From assembly GCA_902477765.1 (NCBI GenBank), contig CABSIM010000001.1, forward strand, positions 80,584-144,583: DNA of 64,000 nucleotides, in the 5' to 3' direction. Below, piece by piece: positions 24,207-32,742 of the stretch. The DNA is from an uncultured Clostridiaceae bacterium (lineage in GTDB: Bacteria; Bacillota; Clostridia; Lachnospirales; Lachnospiraceae). The notes below the pieces were generated by a model. The model was given only the letters and a program-made list of their open reading frames with translations, was not told where the DNA came from and did not search any database. Position 1 is the first letter of the stretch. Each line of letters starts with the position of its first letter. The translations under genes and the position numbers were made by a program.

Positions 24207-27062
24207 GTGTTTACAGCGCAGAGCAATGTGCCGTTTTTAAAGACGCCGGAAGGAAGGCGGAGACAGATTTTTTGCGGCAAGGTGGTGAGAAAAATAGAAA
24301 AAGTATCGGAACTGAACTGGGAAGGACGCGGAAAGCAGATCCTGAATTCAAAAATCAGTATTCCTGAGATGCCGGGCACTCTGGTAGAGAGAACAAATAT
24401 TCTGGAGGACGTGGAGAAGGCAGATTCCAGAATTACGGTTTTTAATGCGGGTGCCGGATTTGGCAAGACCATTCTGATGGCGGAACTTGCCAGACGCCAT
24501 TCCGGCCGCTGCCTCTGGTATCAGGTGGATCAGGCGGACAATGATCCTGTATATTTTCTGAGAGGGCTTCTGTACGGTATCCTGAAGTCTTTTCAGGGGC
24601 ATTCAGATCATCTGACCCGGGAAGGAATACAGAGGCTTTCACGAAACATGGAAAATATGGAGCAGATGATACTGGAAATGTCAGAATTTCTGGCGGGGAC
24701 TGTCGACGGCCATCTTTTTTTCATGCTGGACGATTTCCATGAAATCAATGATGAAAGTGTTGTGCGGATTATGCGGAGCCTTATCGACTGCATGCCGGAA
24801 AACGTCCGGTTCTGCTTTACAGTGAAAGGCTCATTCCCCGGATTCCTGGCCTCCTACATTGTAAAAGAAGCCGTTTTCCTTGTGGAAACGGAGAGATTCC
24901 GTTTCTCCGAGGAAGAGGCCAGAAATGTGATTACCAGGCAGATCGGACATATTCCGGAAGAAGATGTGGTGAAAAGCATCATGGAATACGCAGAAGGATG
25001 GCCGGCAGGGGTCATGTTTGCGTGCCTGTCTCTGAAAACGGACCACAGTCTCAAGGACGGTGCGCTGATGCTGAACGGCACAAAAATCTATGACTATATT
25101 TACTATGAAATCTTCCGGAAACTCCCTTACGATATACAGCAGTTTCTTCTGAATACTTCCATTCTGGATTCCGTCAGCATACCTTTGTGCGGTTATGTGA
25201 CAGGACGCCAGGATTCCTCCGGTGTTCTGGATTATCTGGCTGCGGAAAACATGTTCGTCTATAAACTTAAGGGAGAAAAGAAATGGTACCGTTATCATTC
25301 GATTTTCCGGGATTTTCTTCAGAGCCGGCTGCCGGAAAACCAGAAGAATGATGTTCTCTCCAAGGCTGCTCAGTATTTCCTGAAAAAGGGAGAAGTTGAT
25401 CAGGCCGTGACCTATGCTATGAGATGCGGGGCCTATGAAGTGGTGTCTGTGGCAGTGGAACGTGATGCGGAGCAGATGCTTCAGCAGGGACGCCGCGGAA
25501 CCCTGAAGGTGTGGATCGACTATCTGGAACCGTATAAGGAATATCTTGACGCTCCATGCCTGTATATAATTTACCGTTTCATGAGAAGTGACGGAGAAAG
25601 TGAAAAGGCACTCAGATATCTGGAACAGGCCGTGTATCAGAGTCAGAAACAGGAAGAATTTGAACGGTTCGGGAAATATGGGCTGGAGATGGCAGAGTAT
25701 ATGCGGGAGACGCAGGGAATCCCTGCAGTGCTTCCCATGGTCCGCTGGCTGGATGAGCGGCTGGAAGCGGTTCATGTTTCCTCAGGTCCGGAAGTCCATA
25801 TCAAAAGACTGGAATATCATCTGCAGATGAATGACCGGGAATGGCTGAAGCAGGCGGCGGAAAAACTGGCAGGACAGAAAAAAAAGATCCGGACCGCAAT
25901 GGAGAGGAACATGATTCTCTGGGCGCTGGAACTTTACGATAAGACGGAAGGCTGGGGAAACACCCTGGAAGAGGCCAGGATGTACCGGCGTGTATCACCG
26001 GTATTTGCGGAATATGGCTTTTTCTGTTATGCCTGCAGTCTGTATAAAAAGGGAAATGCAGATTTCATCCGTGTACTGCAGGAAGGGCTGACGATTCAGG
26101 GCGGGAGTGCTTTCACGCTGGGAATGGAACTTCTGCGACTGGTACATGATTACAAAAAATCCGTGCGGAAAGCGGAACGGACTGAACTGGGAGAGCATAT
26201 ACGATGCGTACTCCGGAAGCTGCAGCGGCAGGGAGGAGAAGAGCCTGAACTTCAGGATGAAGATGAAAGACTTCTGGCGGAAATTCTTCTGGGATCCGGC
26301 GATCATGCGGGGGAAGAGGAATCTGTCAGAAAAGAAGATGCCCTCCTTCAGGTTCACTGCCTCGGGCGGTTTCTGGTGGAAGCCGGAGGGGAAAATCTGC
26401 AGTGGCGCACAAAAAAAACCAGAGAGCTGTTTGCGTGCCTGTTCGATGCGGACGGAAGGGGCATGGACAAAAATGCGCTGACTTTCCGGCTGTGGCCGGA
26501 AGCTGCAGGAAAAAACGGATCTGTTCTTTTTAATACCACAGTTTCATATCTGAGAAAGGCACTGGCCCAGGCCGGTGCTGCGGATGTCCTGATCGTAAAG
26601 GACAGATTGTATTCTCTGGATATGCAGCAGATCTGGTCAGACCTTGACCGTCTGGAAGAATTTTCAGAACTGGTGAAGAAAAACCGGTTTGATGAACTGG
26701 GAAATCCTCAGGAAATGGCCGGAATCTATGACGGCGAGTATATGGGCAGCGAAGACTTCCGGTGGCTGGTGGGCAGGAAGGAATATATTGAACAGATGTT
26801 TCTTCAGACTGCCCGGCAGCTGGCAGTACATGAAATGAAGAAAAAGCACTGGGATTCTGCCATCCTGATTTTTCAGAAAATGCTGGATGTGAGTGTATGC
26901 TCCACCAGCGTACTCCGGATGCTGCTTTCCTGCCGCATGGAACAGGGAGATGTGGGCGGTGCTTACAGACAATATGAAAAACTGCGTCAGGTATGGGAAG
27001 AGGAATGGGAGCAGGTGCTGCCCCGGGATCTGGCTGAGTTTCTTCAGGAAGGGGACAGGTAG
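24207..27062 (+). CDS. STAND-ATPase regulator with C-terminal winged helix and BTAD domain (SARP-like)
   Basis: A 951-residue signal-integrating transcriptional regulator. The N-terminal NTPase has a Walker A (GAGFGKT, lysine K87) and a Walker B-like FFMLDDFHE. Next come a MalT/LuxR-type winged-helix signature (WYRYHSIFRDFLQSRL) and a helical TPR-like middle (about 380-690). The C-terminal 710-800 region has a winged-helix DNA-binding domain like that of SARP/OmpR proteins, followed by a BTAD-type helical domain (800-950). The MalT-like part is usually coupled to a LuxR helix-turn-helix; here a SARP-type module replaces it. It is transcribed toward and lies directly before the injection-system genes, so it is their likely activator. 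The start is uncertain: GTG 24207 has no clear ribosome site, and GTGs at 24282/24285 are alternatives. Confidence 0.8.
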   Translation: MFTAQSNVPFLKTPEGRRRQIFCGKVVRKIEKVSELNWEGRGKQILNSKISIPEMPGTLVERTNILEDVEKADSRITVFNAGAGFGKTILMAELARRHSGRCLWYQVDQADNDPVYFLRGLLYGILKSFQGHSDHLTREGIQRLSRNMENMEQMILEMSEFLAGTVDGHLFFMLDDFHEINDESVVRIMRSLIDCMPENVRFCFTVKGSFPGFLASYIVKEAVFLVETERFRFSEEEARNVITRQIGHIPEEDVVKSIMEYAEGWPAGVMFACLSLKTDHSLKDGALMLNGTKIYDYIYYEIFRKLPYDIQQFLLNTSILDSVSIPLCGYVTGRQDSSGVLDYLAAENMFVYKLKGEKKWYRYHSIFRDFLQSRLPENQKNDVLSKAAQYFLKKGEVDQAVTYAMRCGAYEVVSVAVERDAEQMLQQGRRGTLKVWIDYLEPYKEYLDAPCLYIIYRFMRSDGESEKALRYLEQAVYQSQKQEEFERFGKYGLEMAEYMRETQGIPAVLPMVRWLDERLEAVHVSSGPEVHIKRLEYHLQMNDREWLKQAAEKLAGQKKKIRTAMERNMILWALELYDKTEGWGNTLEEARMYRRVSPVFAEYGFFCYACSLYKKGNADFIRVLQEGLTIQGGSAFTLGMELLRLVHDYKKSVRKAERTELGEHIRCVLRKLQRQGGEEPELQDEDERLLAEILLGSGDHAGEEESVRKEDALLQVHCLGRFLVEAGGENLQWRTKKTRELFACLFDADGRGMDKNALTFRLWPEAAGKNGSVLFNTTVSYLRKALAQAGAADVLIVKDRLYSLDMQQIWSDLDRLEEFSELVKKNRFDELGNPQEMAGIYDGEYMGSEDFRWLVGRKEYIEQMFLQTARQLAVHEMKKKHWDSAILIFQKMLDVSVCSTSVLRMLLSCRMEQGDVGGAYRQYEKLRQVWEEEWEQVLPRDLAEFLQEGDR

Positions 27063-27068
27063 AGGCCG

Positions 27069-29102
27069 GTGGAAAAAAACTATATGGATTATATTACGGA
27101 AATTGCCGGATATGCGCTGAAAAGGCTGGGAACAGAAAAAACAGAAGAGGAATTCCGGGGACCGGTCTCTGATTTGCCCTGCTGGAGACAATGGCGTCAG
27201 CAAGCAGAACGCATGATGAAAGACGGGGAACCGGAGCCGGTGGAATATCTGATCCGGCTGTACGGCCTGAACGATTTTCAGAAATTCTGTCTGCTGATGC
27301 TTCTGTATCAGGAAACAGATCTTTATTTTACGGAACGCGGTCTTAAAGAGGCCGGATTCCGGTCCATGAGCCCGGGAGCGCTGATGTGCTTCTGGACGGG
27401 AACCCGATGCTTTGACCGGAAACAATATGCGGATTTCCTTCCGGGAGGAAGACTCTGGGGGTGGATTACGGATTCCGGGCAGGTACAGGGGCCCGGACCG
27501 TGGGAAGCTGTCTATCTGGATTCCAGAATCCGGAGCTTTGCGCTGGGAGAGAGATGGGAAGATCCCTGCATGGAGGAATATGGAAGGTGGATCTGGCAGG
27601 ATGAGTACAGGCCTGAAGAAATGAAGGGGGAGTTTGGGAGCGCGGAGTACCGTCTTCTTTCGGGCTTTCTGGAAAGCGGAAAAGGATGCATGCTTCAGGG
27701 AGCCGAAGGAAGCGGAAAAAGAACTCTGCTGCGGCGTTTTGCCCGGGAAGCCGGAAGGCCGGTGTTCTGTATGGATGCAGACGCCGTGTGCAAGGAAAGG
27801 ATAACGGATCAGAGAACGGTTCTGGACCGGATCATCCGGGAATGCCGGATCCAGCAGGCCATGCTTGCTGTCAGCCGCAGTGAAACAGAGGACGGGGAGG
27901 AAAAGGAACTGCTGATCAGGGCTTTTCGGATGGCCGGAAAATATCTTGCCGGTTTTCTGGTAATACAGAGTCAGGAGATGCCATTGCCGGAGGAACTGTC
28001 GGAACTGATGCAGATACGGATTGCCATGCCGGATCTTCAGAAAAGTGCGGAACTGTGGAGGAAAACTGCCGCGGAATTTCCATGTGCTTCCGATATAAGG
28101 CCGGAAGAACTGGCAGGGCTCATGACCATGACACCCGGCCGAATCCGGAGGACATTTCTTCAGGGTGACCTGATACGGAAACAGGAAGGACTTGCGGAGA
28201 TACAGGAAAAACATCTGAGAGCTGCTGCCGGCATGTCCGGAACAAGGATGGCCGGGAAAGCTGTGCGTGTGGAAGCCGGATATGGGTTTGAAGATCTGAT
28301 TCTCCCGGAAAGTCAGAAAGAGCAGCTGCGTCTGGTCTGCAGCCAGGTGAAAAACAGGTATCTTGTATATGAAAAATGGGGGTTTTCTTCCAGACGGACC
28401 TATGGCACTGGGATTTCTCTTGTGTTTTCGGGCCCGCCGGGAACCGGAAAAACCATGGCTGCTCAGGTAATGGCTTCCGAACTGGGACTGGAACTTTATA
28501 AAGTGGATCTGGCGGCTGTAGTGAGCAAATATGTGGGAGAAACCGAAAAGAATCTGAACCAGATTTTTGAGGAGGGAAAGAAGAACCGTGCGATCCTGCT
28601 GTTTGATGAGGCAGACGTGCTGTTTTCCAAAAGGACGGAGATCAAAGATGTTCATGATAAATACAGCAACATGGAGGCGGCTTTTCTTCTTCAAAAAATG
28701 GAAGAATACACAGGAACAGCCATACTGGCAACCAATTATCTGCAGAATATTGATGAGGCGTTTAAACGCCGGTTTTCGTATATTGTGGAATTTCCGTTTC
28801 CTGACCGATCAAGCCGGAGACTTCTGTGGGAAAGTGCTGTGCCGTCCCGTCTGCCTCTTGGAAAAGATGTCGATTTTGATTTCCTGGCGGAGTACCTGGA
28901 AATGAGCGGAAGTCAGATTAAAAACAGCCTTCTGGGAGCTGCTTTCCTGACAGCGGATAAGGGGCAGAAACAGGTCGGTATGCATCAGATTCTGGAAGCG
29001 GCAGAACGGGAACTTTATAAAAGCGGAAGGAAGATTCCGGCGCAGATTGTAAAAGAGTACAGCATATTTGAAAGTGAAACGGAGGCTGCCCATGAGTTTT
29101 GA
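27069..29102 (+). CDS. Double AAA+ ATPase of the contractile injection system (copy 1)
   Basis: A 677-residue cytoplasmic ATPase. A degenerate N-terminal AAA module has a P-loop GAEGSGKRT (about 210-218) without a clear Walker B. The C-terminal AAA+ module is intact: GPPGTGKT (about 454-461), ILLFDEAD (507-514), sensor-1-like ILATNYLQN and arginine-finger-like FKRRFSY. The family corresponds to Afp15/Pvc15, which is needed for particle assembly or sheath handling in eCIS. A second, related ATPase is encoded 25 kb downstream in the same block. GTG 27069 is used, with ATG 27084 an alternative. It begins 6 bases after the regulator, suggesting co-transcription, and overlaps the next gene by 11 bases. 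Confidence 0.85.
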   Translation: MEKNYMDYITEIAGYALKRLGTEKTEEEFRGPVSDLPCWRQWRQQAERMMKDGEPEPVEYLIRLYGLNDFQKFCLLMLLYQETDLYFTERGLKEAGFRSMSPGALMCFWTGTRCFDRKQYADFLPGGRLWGWITDSGQVQGPGPWEAVYLDSRIRSFALGERWEDPCMEEYGRWIWQDEYRPEEMKGEFGSAEYRLLSGFLESGKGCMLQGAEGSGKRTLLRRFAREAGRPVFCMDADAVCKERITDQRTVLDRIIRECRIQQAMLAVSRSETEDGEEKELLIRAFRMAGKYLAGFLVIQSQEMPLPEELSELMQIRIAMPDLQKSAELWRKTAAEFPCASDIRPEELAGLMTMTPGRIRRTFLQGDLIRKQEGLAEIQEKHLRAAAGMSGTRMAGKAVRVEAGYGFEDLILPESQKEQLRLVCSQVKNRYLVYEKWGFSSRRTYGTGISLVFSGPPGTGKTMAAQVMASELGLELYKVDLAAVVSKYVGETEKNLNQIFEEGKKNRAILLFDEADVLFSKRTEIKDVHDKYSNMEAAFLLQKMEEYTGTAILATNYLQNIDEAFKRRFSYIVEFPFPDRSSRRLLWESAVPSRLPLGKDVDFDFLAEYLEMSGSQIKNSLLGAAFLTADKGQKQVGMHQILEAAERELYKSGRKIPAQIVKEYSIFESETEAAHEF

Positions 29103-29934
29103 ACCGCTGGAAACAGAATATGGAAAGAAAAGAAAGCGGTCAGACCACCGTCTCCGTCAGGTTTCTTCGAAGGAGAAGGGAGAGAAGGAAAGAAAGCATC
29201 CGATGGAAGGCTATGAGGCAGCGGAGGAAGAGCTGAAAGAAAAAAAAGAGCCGGAGGAGCAGGTGCTGTTCAAAGGAAAACGGAACCGTTTCAGTGCCGG
29301 ATATAATCGGGACTGCAGACTGACCATGGTTTTTTCAAGAGATAAAAACGATGGGGAGATCAAGGAGGAAGAAAATTTTCAGAAAGAGAGATCAGGCACC
29401 TGGAATCAAAACAAAAAATATTTCCGGGCCAGTACGGGAAGACCGGAAAAAGGTGCCATGACACTGGAAGACAGGGAGGAGCGGCAGAAAAAATTTCTGA
29501 TGAAGCAGACGGCGGATGCGGTAGAGGCACCGGAAGAAAATCTGCTGCAGAGGGAATTTGAGTTCCTCAGCACCAAAGAGGAGCGCATGCAGATCCGTGC
29601 CCTGGAAGATGATGCCAGAAAGAATTCTCTGGACAGGAACCGTGTGGAAGAGGACCGGCGTCAGGCGGCTGTTCTGGAGCGTGACCGGCTTCATAAAGAA
29701 GAGGAAAAGCGGGAGTTCATGAAGAAAGTATCGTCCCAGGTCACAAAAGAAAAGGCTCAGAAAAAACAGAAAAAACAGGATGATCTTTCCGGCAGGTTTC
29801 TTCATGAGATCCGGTTCCAGGAGGAAGCAGACGAAGAAAACGAAAACGGAACCGGAGAGGAGAACAAAGAAAAAAATCCTCCTGTACATGAGAAAACAGA
29901 AACAGCCGAAGAAATATCTGAAGGAAAACTGTAA
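29092..29934 (+). CDS. Charged, coiled-coil-like protein of unknown function
   Basis: A 280-residue protein extremely rich in Lys, Glu and Arg, with no signal peptide or membrane segment. Long stretches (about 130-250) look like continuous charged helix. I recognise no domain. GGAGG at 29081-29085 lies 6 bases before ATG 29092, and the start overlaps the end of the ATPase gene by 11 bases, so the two are translationally coupled. A position between the ATPase and the sheath suggests an assembly or chaperone role for the particle, but this is guesswork. A gap of 166 bases with its own promoter-like signals separates it from the sheath gene. Confidence 0.6.
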   Translation: MSFEPLETEYGKKRKRSDHRLRQVSSKEKGEKERKHPMEGYEAAEEELKEKKEPEEQVLFKGKRNRFSAGYNRDCRLTMVFSRDKNDGEIKEEENFQKERSGTWNQNKKYFRASTGRPEKGAMTLEDREERQKKFLMKQTADAVEAPEENLLQREFEFLSTKEERMQIRALEDDARKNSLDRNRVEEDRRQAAVLERDRLHKEEEKREFMKKVSSQVTKEKAQKKQKKQDDLSGRFLHEIRFQEEADEENENGTGEENKEKNPPVHEKTETAEEISEGKL

Positions 29935-29976
29935 AAAACTTCAAAAAAAATTATGAAAATCCAGATGTTTTTTAAT

Positions 29977-30011
29977 TTGTTAAGTGATTGTTAATGCGGA
30001 TTTTGTAGAAT
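29977..30011 (+). promoter_or_regulatory. Candidate SARP-type direct repeat and promoter of the structural genes
   Basis: Two identical heptamers TTGTTAA (29977-29983 and 29988-29994) are separated by 4 bp, so they repeat every 11 bp on one helix face. They sit where a -35 would be for the -10 TAGAAT (30006-30011); no consensus -35 lies 16-18 bp from that -10. This layout matches the known SARP binding architecture, except that the repeat-to--10 gap is 11 rather than about 8 bp. The adjacent BTAD regulator is the obvious candidate protein. Confidence 0.55.
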
Positions 30012-30054
30012 AAACATGAAAAAAACGGAACATTTATTTTACTTTAGCATGGAA

Positions 30055-30100
30055 AGGAGGCATCCAGTTTCGAAAGCATTATAATGGAAACTGGGACAAT
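30055..30100 (+). promoter_or_regulatory. Folded (split) ribosome binding site of the sheath gene
   Basis: The only strong Shine-Dalgarno (AGGAGG, 30055-30060) lies 40 bases before ATG 30101. Between them CCAGTTTC (30064-30071) pairs perfectly with GAAACTGG (30087-30094), extended by a T-G pair (30063/30095). Folding leaves 2 bases before and 5 bases after the stem, an effective SD-to-start spacing of about 7 nt. Similar hairpin-bridged sites are known for some T4 tail genes. Confidence 0.65.
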
Positions 30101-31834
30101 ATGGCTGAATATTTATCACCAGGTGTCTATGTGGAAGAATTTGAATCCGGCAGTAAGCCCATGGAAGGAGTGGGAACCAGTACTGCAGGATTCATCGGAC
30201 TCGCTGAAAAAGGTGCAGTGGAAGGCGTTCCGCAGCTTGTCACCAATTTTGCCGATTTCAAGAGAAAATACGGCAGCTATTTATCAGAGAGTGAATTTGG
30301 GGAGTACAGATTTCTGGCGTATGCAGTGGAGCATTTCTTCATCAACGGAGGATCCAGAGCATTTATCGCCCGCGTGGCTCCCAAGGATGCAAAATGTGCG
30401 GCCGGAGCAGTTCCGGCAGCTTCACCGGTTCTGTCTGTAAAGGCAAAGAATCCGGGTGTATGGGGCAATAACATCAGCATCGTGATTACACCGTCCAGCA
30501 AGGCGAAGACGCAGATCCTGGATATTCTGGAAACCTCTGCCGGAAAGAAATATCATGTCAAGAACTCCAATGGATTCAATGCCGGAGATATTGTAATGTA
30601 TTCCGACCAGACAGGAACGGTTTACAACAGAGTAGTAAAGAGCCAGGACAATATTCTGGAATTTGAGAATGATTTTGATGAAAGCGTGATCGATAAAAAT
30701 CTGCTGCCTGTAAAGGTGATCACAACATGTGAGTTCAACCTGGAAGTCAAGTCTGAGGATCAGGTGGAACTGTACGAAAATGTATCCTTCAATATCAATG
30801 CATCCAACTATGTGGATAAAAAGACCTCCAAGTCCGATCTGATCGAGGTACAGTGCCAGGCAGCTGGCGGGGATATTGTTCCGCCGTTCCTGCTTCTTTG
30901 CGATCAGGATGAGGAAAAAGCGGTTCTTTCCGTTACACTGACCGGAGGATCCAACGGAAGTGTTGCTTCCCTGAGTGCGGCTGACTTCATCGGTTCTGAC
31001 AATGGTGCCGGAAGGAGAACGGGAATCCAGGCATTTCTGGATAATGATAATGTTTCCATCATGGCAGTTCCCGGTGTTACGGACCCCAATGTACAGCTGA
31101 TGCTTGTGGCTCACTGCGAGAATCTGGGAAGCCGCTTTGCAGTTCTGGATATGCCGAAAGATGCCAAGAAAATTGACGATATCATGGCTCACAGAGATAT
31201 TTTTGATTCCAATTATGCTGCGCTTTATCATCCGTGGCTGCAGGTCTTTGATCCTCTGGACAGAAAAAATATCGCCATTCCGCCGTCAGGTTCCATTCTG
31301 GGTATTTATGCAAGAAATGACAATACCAGAGGTGTTCACAAGGCTCCGGCCAATGAACCGGTGCGTGCATGCGTAGGACTGGACTGCCAGTTCAACAAGG
31401 GAGAGCAGGATATTCTGAATCCCAAGGGCGTAAACCTGATCCGTTCCTTCCCGGGTATGGGAATCCGTGTATGGGGCGCCAGAACGGCTACCAGCAATCC
31501 CAGCTGGAAATATGTCAATGTGCGCCGTCTGTTTATTTTTATCGAAGAATCCATCCGCGCCAATACGAGCTGGGCTGTATTTGAACCCAATGATGAGGTG
31601 CTCTGGGTTCGTGTGAGAAGAACCATCGAGGTATTCCTCATAGGAATGTGGAGAGCAGGTTCTCTGGCAGGAAGTTCACCGGAAGAAGCATTTTTCGTGA
31701 ATATCGGCCATGATACCATGAGTCAGGATGATATTGATAACGGACGTCTGGTCTGTGTGATCGGAGTGGCACCTGTGAAACCTGCTGAATTTGTAATCTT
31801 CAGGATTTCCCAGAAGACCAGTGATGCAGAATAA
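30101..31834 (+). CDS. Contractile tail sheath protein
   Basis: A 577-residue sheath subunit that polymerises around the inner tube and contracts to drive it outward. The N-terminus SPGVYVEEFESG and the middle segment STAGFIGLAEKG are hallmark sheath sequences. The C-terminal third (about 400-577) with RRTIEVFL, GRLVCVIGVAPVKPAEFVIFRI forms the conserved handshake domain. Only one sheath gene is present, whereas Afp/PVC loci have two or three. Translation probably relies on a folded ribosome site upstream, as no normal Shine-Dalgarno is close to ATG 30101. It is followed after 18 bases by the tube gene. Confidence 0.95.
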   Translation: MAEYLSPGVYVEEFESGSKPMEGVGTSTAGFIGLAEKGAVEGVPQLVTNFADFKRKYGSYLSESEFGEYRFLAYAVEHFFINGGSRAFIARVAPKDAKCAAGAVPAASPVLSVKAKNPGVWGNNISIVITPSSKAKTQILDILETSAGKKYHVKNSNGFNAGDIVMYSDQTGTVYNRVVKSQDNILEFENDFDESVIDKNLLPVKVITTCEFNLEVKSEDQVELYENVSFNINASNYVDKKTSKSDLIEVQCQAAGGDIVPPFLLLCDQDEEKAVLSVTLTGGSNGSVASLSAADFIGSDNGAGRRTGIQAFLDNDNVSIMAVPGVTDPNVQLMLVAHCENLGSRFAVLDMPKDAKKIDDIMAHRDIFDSNYAALYHPWLQVFDPLDRKNIAIPPSGSILGIYARNDNTRGVHKAPANEPVRACVGLDCQFNKGEQDILNPKGVNLIRSFPGMGIRVWGARTATSNPSWKYVNVRRLFIFIEESIRANTSWAVFEPNDEVLWVRVRRTIEVFLIGMWRAGSLAGSSPEEAFFVNIGHDTMSQDDIDNGRLVCVIGVAPVKPAEFVIFRISQKTSDAE

Positions 31835-31852
31835 GCAGGAAGGAGATAAGAG

Positions 31853-32278
31853 ATGGCTACATATCCATATGGAAGATTCAGATATAAAGTGGAAATTGAA
31901 GGCCTGGAAGCCGGCGGTTTCTCAGAAGTAACCGGTTTTGATGCCTCCATCGATGTAATGGAATACCGGGAAGGTGACATGGTGCAGACGCCCATGAAGA
32001 TTCCGGGACTTAAAAAATACGGCAACATTACACTGAGAAAAGGACTGGCAGACTCCAGAGCTCTTTATGACTGGATGATCGCCGGAATAGACGGGGAAGT
32101 CACCAGAAAAACCATTACCATTTCTCTGCTGGGACAGACAGGAGATGTGGTGGCAGCATGGCGCGTGATCAACGCATGGCCGGTAAAATATACAGGACCG
32201 GATTTCAATGCAACCTCTTCGGAAGTTGCAGTGGAAACACTGGAAATTGCGCATGAAGGCATGACGAGAGAGTCCTGA
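31853..32278 (+). CDS. Inner tube protein (gp19/Hcp-like)
   Basis: A 141-residue tail-tube subunit forming the rigid hollow tube inside the sheath. The typical start (PYGRFRYKVEIEGLEAGGFSEV) and end (VETLEIAHEGMTRES) of the T4-like virus tail tube family are clear. AAGGAG 8 bases before ATG 31853 is a strong ribosome site, consistent with high expression. It lies 18 bases after the sheath and is followed by a long hairpin that could limit transcription into the lower-copy genes. Confidence 0.93.
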   Translation: MATYPYGRFRYKVEIEGLEAGGFSEVTGFDASIDVMEYREGDMVQTPMKIPGLKKYGNITLRKGLADSRALYDWMIAGIDGEVTRKTITISLLGQTGDVVAAWRVINAWPVKYTGPDFNATSSEVAVETLEIAHEGMTRES

Positions 32279-32295
32279 TCATAATGAATTCATAG

Positions 32296-32347
32296 GAAGG
32301 GAATGCTGCATGCCGGAGTGCATCCGGATGCGGCAGTCCCCTTCTTT
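32296..32347 (+). terminator. Long hairpin after the tube gene (possible attenuator)
   Basis: GAAGGG (32296-32301) pairs with CCCTTC (32339-32344), CTGCAT (32306-32311) with ATGCGG (32328-32333), and CCGG (32313-32316) with CCGG (32324-32327), followed by only TTT. It is either a leaky terminator or an mRNA-stabilising structure that keeps sheath and tube levels above the downstream parts. Confidence 0.45.
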
Positions 32348-32370
32348 GGAATTGAGAAGAGGTAAAAAAT

Positions 32371-32742
32371 ATGGCATTTCAGACAGAATATACGTTTACG
32401 CTGCCAAGAGGATATCTGGACCGAGACGGTATGCTTCATAAGGAAGGAGTCATGAGACTTGCCAATGCGGCAGATGAGATTCTTCCGCTGAAAGATCCCA
32501 GAGTTCAGCAGAATCCCGGCTATCTGACCATCATTCTGCTGGCCCGGGTAGTGACGAAACTGGGATCTCTTCCGGCAGTGGATACCAGGGTTATTGAAAA
32601 TCTGTTTACGGCAGATCTTGCATATCTTCAGGATCTGTACCAGAGGATCAATACCATGGAGACACCCTCCTATCACGGTGTGTGCCCGCACTGCCATGAA
32701 GAAATCGAGGTGCCCATAAATTTTATGGAACCCGGTCCATAA
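32371..32742 (+). CDS. CIS tail-assembly protein (chaperone-like)
   Basis: A 123-residue protein found between the tube and DUF6760-type genes in eCIS loci, resembling phage tail-assembly proteins. It has a beta-rich start (FTLPRGYLDRDGMLHKEG), a conserved middle (TRVIENLFTADLAYLQDLY) and a C-terminal CPHCHEE that may bind a metal. AGAGG about 10 bases upstream supports ATG 32371. Its last 20 codons overlap, in the -1 frame, an open extension of the next small ORF, and a slippery heptamer lies in this overlap. It may therefore be made in two forms: 123 residues, and a frameshifted 183-residue fusion. Confidence 0.78.
   Translation: MAFQTEYTFTLPRGYLDRDGMLHKEGVMRLANAADEILPLKDPRVQQNPGYLTIILLARVVTKLGSLPAVDTRVIENLFTADLAYLQDLYQRINTMETPSYHGVCPHCHEEIEVPINFMEPGP
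32718..32724 (+). promoter_or_regulatory. Candidate -1 ribosomal frameshift heptamer A_AAT_TTT
   Basis: In the reading frame of the assembly gene the codons are ATA AAT TTT, so A-AAT-TTT forms an exact X_XXY_YYZ heptamer at 32718-32724. The -1 frame is open from 32700 to the stop at 32921. GAGG at 32707-32710, 7 bases upstream, could act as an internal Shine-Dalgarno stimulator. Only a weak downstream stem (ATCC/GGAT at 32749-32764) is visible. Confidence 0.5.

Noticed and set aside
26664..28694. Long minus-strand open frame (about 676 codons) opposite the regulator and first ATPase.
   Set aside because: Mirrors the coding bias of two well-supported genes on the plus strand. Its composition (His, Phe, Pro, Ser rich) is typical of an antisense shadow.
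30016..30084. A 22-codon open frame (ATG 30016) covering the sheath Shine-Dalgarno and the first hairpin arm, possible leader peptide.
   Set aside because: It has no ribosome site and would start at or before the predicted transcription start. It may be chance, so it is not annotated as a gene.
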